Shown here: piece after piece, positions 60,543 through 64,000 of the stretch
Layout of the letters: each line of letters begins with the position of its first letter
Position numbering within the stretch: position 1 is the first letter of the stretch
Source: Sphingobacteriales bacterium
Lineage (GTDB): Bacteria; Bacteroidota; Bacteroidia; Chitinophagales; Chitinophagaceae
Reading direction: 5' to 3'
Assembly: GCA_004144175.1 (NCBI GenBank)
Contig: SEFT01000004.1
Location: forward strand, 124,001 to 188,000
DNA: 64,000 bases
Notes under the pieces: generated by a model
Seen by the model: the letters and a program-made list of their open reading frames with translations, nothing else
Databases searched by the model: none
Told to the model about the DNA's origin: nothing
Position numbers and translations under genes: made by a program

Positions 60543-60878
60543 TTATTCCCGATTCTGCAAATTCATTTCCTGTTTTAGCAAATACATCGTACTGCCGTAG
60601 CGTACTTTTGTTTCATCAGCAGCAGCGTAGCGATAGTGTCTGACTCTTCTCGTAACAGATTGTTCTAAGTTAGATAAAGCAACTCCTTCGACATTCTGTA
60701 CTGCGCAACAGCTGCCCGCCTGGTACTTTCGGGATACTTTATCACGAGATAACAATGTATAAGTGTCTTTTATTTTAGTTGAATGGCTCCAATCAGGGAG
60801 CCATTTGGCTTTATACCCTATTCTATTGACCATCACCAACCTGTGCCATATGGCATAATTTTTTACCCTTTTTTCCAT
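60543..60878 (-). CDS. Hypothetical protein
   Basis: 111 residues, basic, rich in Arg, Tyr and Val. No signal peptide, family or repeat is seen. It is head to head with the AI-2E-type gene, and its stop lies 7 bp after porT. No better frame exists, but its composition is not strongly protein-like, so it may be chance. Confidence 0.35.
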   Translation of the reverse strand: MEKRVKNYAIWHRLVMVNRIGYKAKWLPDWSHSTKIKDTYTLLSRDKVSRKYQAGSCCAVQNVEGVALSNLEQSVTRRVRHYRYAAADETKVRYGSTMYLLKQEMNLQNRE

Positions 60879-60880
60879 TG

Positions 60881-61966
60881 ATGACTACGGCAAAACTTAC
60901 CGACGCGATAAAGTTCCTATTGTTCATGTTCCTCTTTTGGGGGGCGTTGTATTATGCAAAAGGCGTACTGGTGCCGCTTGCCTTTGCAGGCTTGCTCAGC
61001 ATGTTGCTGCTGCCTGTTAGCGAGTGGCTGGAAGGCAAGGGTTTGCCGAGGGCATTAGCCATTGTCCTATCGCTGCTGCTGATGCTGGCCATAGCAGGTG
61101 GGCTCATATGGCTCATTGGCTGGCAGATGTCATCCATAGCAGGCGACATAGGCAAGTCGGAGCAGGAAGTGCGTAAGACAATCGATGAAGCGCGAAACTA
61201 TGTCAGCACTAAGTTTGGTATATCTCCTCAAAAACAGCAAGAGCTTTTATCCAAGCAGCAGTCATCGTCATCGGGCCAGATGAGCAGTATTGTAATGTCG
61301 TTCTTCAGCGGCCTGTCGGGCTTCCTTACCAATCTGATACTGGTATTGGTCTATATATTCCTGCTCACCTTCTACCGCGGGCGGTTAAAGACATTTGTAC
61401 TGAAGCTGGTGTCGGATGAGGACCGCGAAAACGCCATCAAGACCATAAAGGAAGCACGTACCGTAGCGCAGAAGTATCTATCGGGTATGGGTATGATGAT
61501 CGTTTGCCTATGGGTGCTATATGGCATCGGCTTTAGCATAGTCGGTGTAAAGCATGCTATCTTCTTTGCCATACTATGCGGCGTGCTGGAGATCGTACCC
61601 TTCGTAGGTAACCTTACCGGTACGGCGCTTACCGTCATCATGTCGCTGACGCAGGGCGGTGGGGCCAACATGGCTATTAGTATAATAGTGGTGTATGCGG
61701 TAGTGCAGTTTGTACAGACCTACCTGCTTGAGCCATTGGTAGTAGGTGCCGAGGTAAATATCAATCCCCTTTTTACCATATTGGCCATAGTAGTAGGCGA
61801 AACCGTATGGGGCATACCCGGTATGATACTGGCCATACCGCTTACCGGCATTGCCAAGATCATTTGCGACCATGTAGGCCCGCTAAAGCCCTATGGCTAC
61901 CTGATGGGCGAAGACAAGAAGGAAGAAAGCAGCTGGAAGAAAAAGCTGAAAGGCCTCTTTAAATAA
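60881..61966 (+). CDS. AI-2E/TqsA-family membrane transporter
   Basis: 361 residues from the ATG at 60881. Seven or eight membrane helices with the family blocks LLFMFLFWGALYYAKGVLVP, LAFAGLLSMLLLPVSEWLEG, the central soluble loop (about 95-140) and GVLEIVPFVGNLTGTALTVI plus EPLVVGAEVNINPLFTILAI. Family members export autoinducer-2 in E. coli or are Na+/H+-type antiporters elsewhere, so the substrate is uncertain. C-terminal tail charged (KEESSWKKKLKGL). Single gene. Confidence 0.92.
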   Translation: MTTAKLTDAIKFLLFMFLFWGALYYAKGVLVPLAFAGLLSMLLLPVSEWLEGKGLPRALAIVLSLLLMLAIAGGLIWLIGWQMSSIAGDIGKSEQEVRKTIDEARNYVSTKFGISPQKQQELLSKQQSSSSGQMSSIVMSFFSGLSGFLTNLILVLVYIFLLTFYRGRLKTFVLKLVSDEDRENAIKTIKEARTVAQKYLSGMGMMIVCLWVLYGIGFSIVGVKHAIFFAILCGVLEIVPFVGNLTGTALTVIMSLTQGGGANMAISIIVVYAVVQFVQTYLLEPLVVGAEVNINPLFTILAIVVGETVWGIPGMILAIPLTGIAKIICDHVGPLKPYGYLMGEDKKEESSWKKKLKGLFK

Positions 61967-62278
61967 GCATTCCGTCGGTTTACAGCCTTATTTGCGTGTA
62001 GCTTTTTCTACATCAGTTATATTGTTATTGCATAACGCCATACAGCAGTATAGGCTCGCAGGTAATTGTTTTTGTGATTTAACAACAAAAATAAAATTAT
62101 TAATATGGATTAGTTTCATATATAACTAACAACATCACATAAAATAACCTAACAAGCTGGTAGTTCAGCTGGCAAATATGCGCCTGTAGTGCTTTTGCGC
62201 TGATACAGATTTATTTGCCCGTGGCATATTCCTTTAGCTAATGCAGCAAGTAAATAAGAAAACAAAAACTAAACTACT
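61967..62278. other. Intergenic stretch with a hairpin leader
   Basis: About 310 bp, A/T-rich. It holds the nested inverted repeat at 62171-62219 about 60 nt before the KGG-protein gene. No protein gene or exact TAnnTTTG element was found. Confidence 0.45.
62171..62219 (+). repeat. Nested hairpin in the KGG-protein leader
   Basis: Outer arms GGCAAAT / ATTTGCC; inner hairpin CTGTAGTGC-TTTT-GCGCT...ACAG. No T tract follows, so it is not a terminator; it may be a leader structure. Confidence 0.4.
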
Positions 62279-62764
62279 ATGGCAGAAAACAACAAACGCG
62301 GTACAGGCAGCAGCCGCAGTAACTCAGGCAGCTCATCACGTAGCAACAGCAGCAGCACCAACAGCGGTAGCCGCAGCAACACAAGCAGCAGCAAAGGCAC
62401 ATCTAAGCGTGGCTTCGCATCGATGGACGAAGACAAGCAGCGCGAGATAGCTAAGAAAGGCGGTGAAGCGTCGCATGGCGGTGGCCGTCGCAGCAATGCC
62501 AGCACTGGCCGTAGCAGCAGCTCTGACAGCAGCAGCCGTGGCAAGTCTGAAAGCAGCCGCAGTAGCACGGGCAGCAGCCGTAGCAACACCAGCACAGGCC
62601 GCGGAAGCAGCTCAGAGAGCAGCCGTAGCAACACCAGCACAGGCCGTGGTAGCAGCTCAGAAGGCAGCAGCCGTAGCTCAAGCAGCCGTGGAGGCTCTAG
62701 TAGCAGCAGCCGTAGTTCAAGCACAGGCCGTGGCAGTAGCAGCCGTAGCCGTGGTGAAGAATAG
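62279..62764 (+). CDS. KGG-motif Ser/Arg-rich disordered protein
   Basis: 161 residues. One KGG module (general-stress YciG type) is seen at about 44-66: GFASMDEDKQREIAKKGGEA. Everything else is low-complexity Ser/Arg/Gly (SNTSTGRGSSSE and similar, repeated from about 75 to 158), so it is disordered and positively charged, and may bind nucleic acid. KGG proteins are stress-linked in enterics and Bacteroidota. The repeats are imperfect tandem copies. It has a strong terminator at 62801. Confidence 0.8.
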   Translation: MAENNKRGTGSSRSNSGSSSRSNSSSTNSGSRSNTSSSKGTSKRGFASMDEDKQREIAKKGGEASHGGGRRSNASTGRSSSSDSSSRGKSESSRSSTGSSRSNTSTGRGSSSESSRSNTSTGRGSSSEGSSRSSSSRGGSSSSSRSSSTGRGSSSRSRGEE

Positions 62765-62800
62765 TTTAACGAAACATAGGTATCAAACAACCTGTATAAA

Positions 62801-62828
62801 TAAGCCCTTTGCAGCAGCAAAGGGCTTA
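62801..62828. terminator. Terminator after the KGG-protein gene
   Basis: Perfect 12-bp stem TAAGCCCTTTGC / GCAAAGGGCTTA with a 4-nt loop, then ATTTG; between convergent genes. Confidence 0.88.
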
Positions 62829-62839
62829 TTTGTTTATCA

Positions 62840-63403
62840 TCAGTGCAGGCAATAGTTACGCACTACCGCTGTTTTCATACCCGCGCCCACAAAGTTGGCA
62901 AACACCTGGAGGTCGGCAGTATCGTCATGATACATTACCTCACAGGCGCGGCTTTCACCGTCTACCTGTTGCTGTGCCAGCGATGCTATCCAGTAAGGAG
63001 CTGTGTTCTCCTTGCCGGCTACTTCATTATCTCCATGGCCGAAGTAATGCTGCCGGTGCCTGTTGTTGATAGCATGTATACACTGGTGCATCAGCGTGTT
63101 GGCCAGGCTGCCTGCCGTGCGGTTGAGGTTCCACTTGTTCAGCCAGATGGTTTGCGGGTTGGTCTCATCGTCGAACGACAAGGCTTTGCTAAAGGGATAG
63201 AGCGAATAGTAAAACTCTATTTTCATGTCCATCCGCGTACTGCGGATGAGTAACGACAAGTTCAAGGGGCTGATATCAGCCAGGTCAAAATCGCGGTGGC
63301 GGCTGATCGTGTTATAAAAATCGGTATCGAGGAACAATGCGTTTACGCTTGCTACTGCTTGTTGTAGTGCTTCATCGGAGCCTTTATAAATGATCCGGAC
63401 CAT
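62840..63403 (-). CDS. Hypothetical protein with a His-rich centre
   Basis: 187 residues. No family recognised with confidence. The centre reads LANTLMHQCIHAINN, then HYFGHGDNEVAGKENTAPYW: H-x3-H on a helix with Leu/Met before it, followed by GH and a Glu, resembles a degenerate HExxH-type metal site (Gln in place of the catalytic Glu). It may be an inactive metalloprotease-like fold. No signal peptide; convergent with the KGG gene. Confidence 0.6.
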   Translation of the reverse strand: MVRIIYKGSDEALQQAVASVNALFLDTDFYNTISRHRDFDLADISPLNLSLLIRSTRMDMKIEFYYSLYPFSKALSFDDETNPQTIWLNKWNLNRTAGSLANTLMHQCIHAINNRHRQHYFGHGDNEVAGKENTAPYWIASLAQQQVDGESRACEVMYHDDTADLQVFANFVGAGMKTAVVRNYCLH

Positions 63404-63681
63404 AATTCACGTTTTGAGATGGAGTGTGTGTGTTTAAAAATGTTTTCATGGTGATAGTGCGGTGCGACAACCAATATCTGAAAGAGGGTGCAGGCCTGCG
63501 TTTTCCTCACTCATCTATTTCGGGAGGCAGTATGAATGCCTGATACAAAGCTGCAACAAACCCTTTTACCGCAACAGGGTACTATATGTACGGGCAAGGG
63601 GGTATTTTTCACGGTATCATAATGCGGGTATTATTGGGAGGCTGGCTTTCTCTATGTATCTTGTAATCAAATCTTTATACC

Positions 63682-64000
63682 ATGCCAGTAAAAATCTCAG
63701 CGAATCCTGCCGGCGAACCAGACAAAAGAGCCATCACACAAGATGAGTACGACCAGGGCCGTACTAACTTTAACGAGCACTACACCTCAGCGCAAACCGG
63801 CGAGGTACAAGGGCAGATCATCCCGGTAAGCTGGGCTGCCTTTACCAATATGATAAACAGCTATATAGCCACCTACCCTGCCGAGGTAAATGCCGGCAAC
63901 ATAGCCGTGTCTTTTATCCATTGCTACGATACACTGGAAGAGATCCTTTACTACCGTGTAAAGCTAAGCGTCCTACAGCCCACCGAAGACCCAAGTGTAT
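63682..64000 (+). CDS. Hypothetical protein, 3' end cut by the window
   Basis: 106 codons visible from the ATG at 63682 (MPVKISANPAGEPDKRAITQ). Contains YDQGRTNFNEHYTSAQTG and a folded-looking stretch (WAAFTNMINSYIATYPAEVN, AVSFIHCYDTLEEILYYRVK). No family recognised; the frame runs off the right edge. Only the start can be described. Confidence 0.6.
   Translation, partial: MPVKISANPAGEPDKRAITQDEYDQGRTNFNEHYTSAQTGEVQGQIIPVSWAAFTNMINSYIATYPAEVNAGNIAVSFIHCYDTLEEILYYRVKLSVLQPTEDPSV

Noticed and set aside
62269-62820. Long Leu/Arg-rich reverse frame opposite the KGG gene
   Set aside because: It is the mirror of the Ser-codon repeats (AGC read backwards gives Leu-type codons); no signal or family.
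62463-62855. Ala/Val-rich forward frame overlapping the KGG gene
   Set aside because: A frame artefact of the same repeats; it runs through the terminator.

Overview
The window looks like a chromosomal segment of a Bacteroidota bacterium, most likely a Chitinophagaceae-type relative. The evidence is three secreted proteins with C-terminal type IX secretion (T9SS) sorting domains, a PorT-like protein, GldF/GldG, a single-chain SecDF, a fused MurF-alanine racemase, very weak Shine-Dalgarno signals, and repeated TAnnTTTG promoter -7 elements. No rRNA, CRISPR array, insertion sequence or phage genes were seen. One tRNA gene (Asn, GTT) is present.

Layout. 0-5 kb: rlmN (cut by the left edge), a SRPBCC/GyrI-like protein, a membrane glycosyltransferase with an unusual C-terminal half, tRNA-Asn and a GIY-YIG nuclease remnant. 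4.6-17.5 kb is an accessory, regulator-rich and gene-poor stretch. It holds two large PAS/HATPase kinases, a stand-alone kinase core at 5.5 kb with a catalytically dead twin at 10.4 kb, a receiver protein, AraC-like and cupin proteins, an RRM protein, an 18-cysteine copper-storage protein, several orphan small ORFs, and the first copy of a small structured RNA element (16.3 kb). 17.5-23.9 kb: a Fur-family repressor with a near-perfect operator facing a thioredoxin-reductase-like flavoprotein, an AraC/NTF2/VOC set, a lytic transglycosylase and a fructokinase with a long leader. 23.9-29.7 kb: a T9SS cargo and a decayed lipoprotein/outer-membrane gene pair. 29.9-45.2 kb: mlaE, secDF, an M43 metalloprotease T9SS cargo, murF-alr, the second copy of the small RNA element (41.3 kb) and the gldF-gldG-DUF4340 operon. 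45.3-64 kb: mostly housekeeping and envelope genes (M23 peptidase, desaturase, class D beta-lactamase, metF, lptB, GH3-family protein, engB, ubiE/menG, a T9SS cargo, porT, AI-2E-type permease), a KGG-motif Ser-rich protein and an open gene at the right edge.

How it fits together. Much of the conserved content concerns building and exporting to the envelope: SecDF for Sec export, PorT and GldF/G in the T9SS/gliding context, LptB and MlaE for lipid transport, MurF-Alr, M23 and lytic transglycosylase for peptidoglycan. The three sorting-domain proteins are presumed T9SS clients.

Most interesting signals. (1) Two diverged copies of an approximately 80-nt structured element (16317-16399 and 41318-41397) with a conserved internal hairpin, compensatory base pairs and a terminal stem that doubles as a terminator. 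(2) A histidine-kinase core and a same-length relative that has lost the phospho-acceptor His and every ATP-binding motif yet keeps an open frame. (3) Several genes whose TAnnTTTG element lies only 5-11 nt from the start codon, implying leaderless transcripts. All calls come from reading the sequence; no database search was run.
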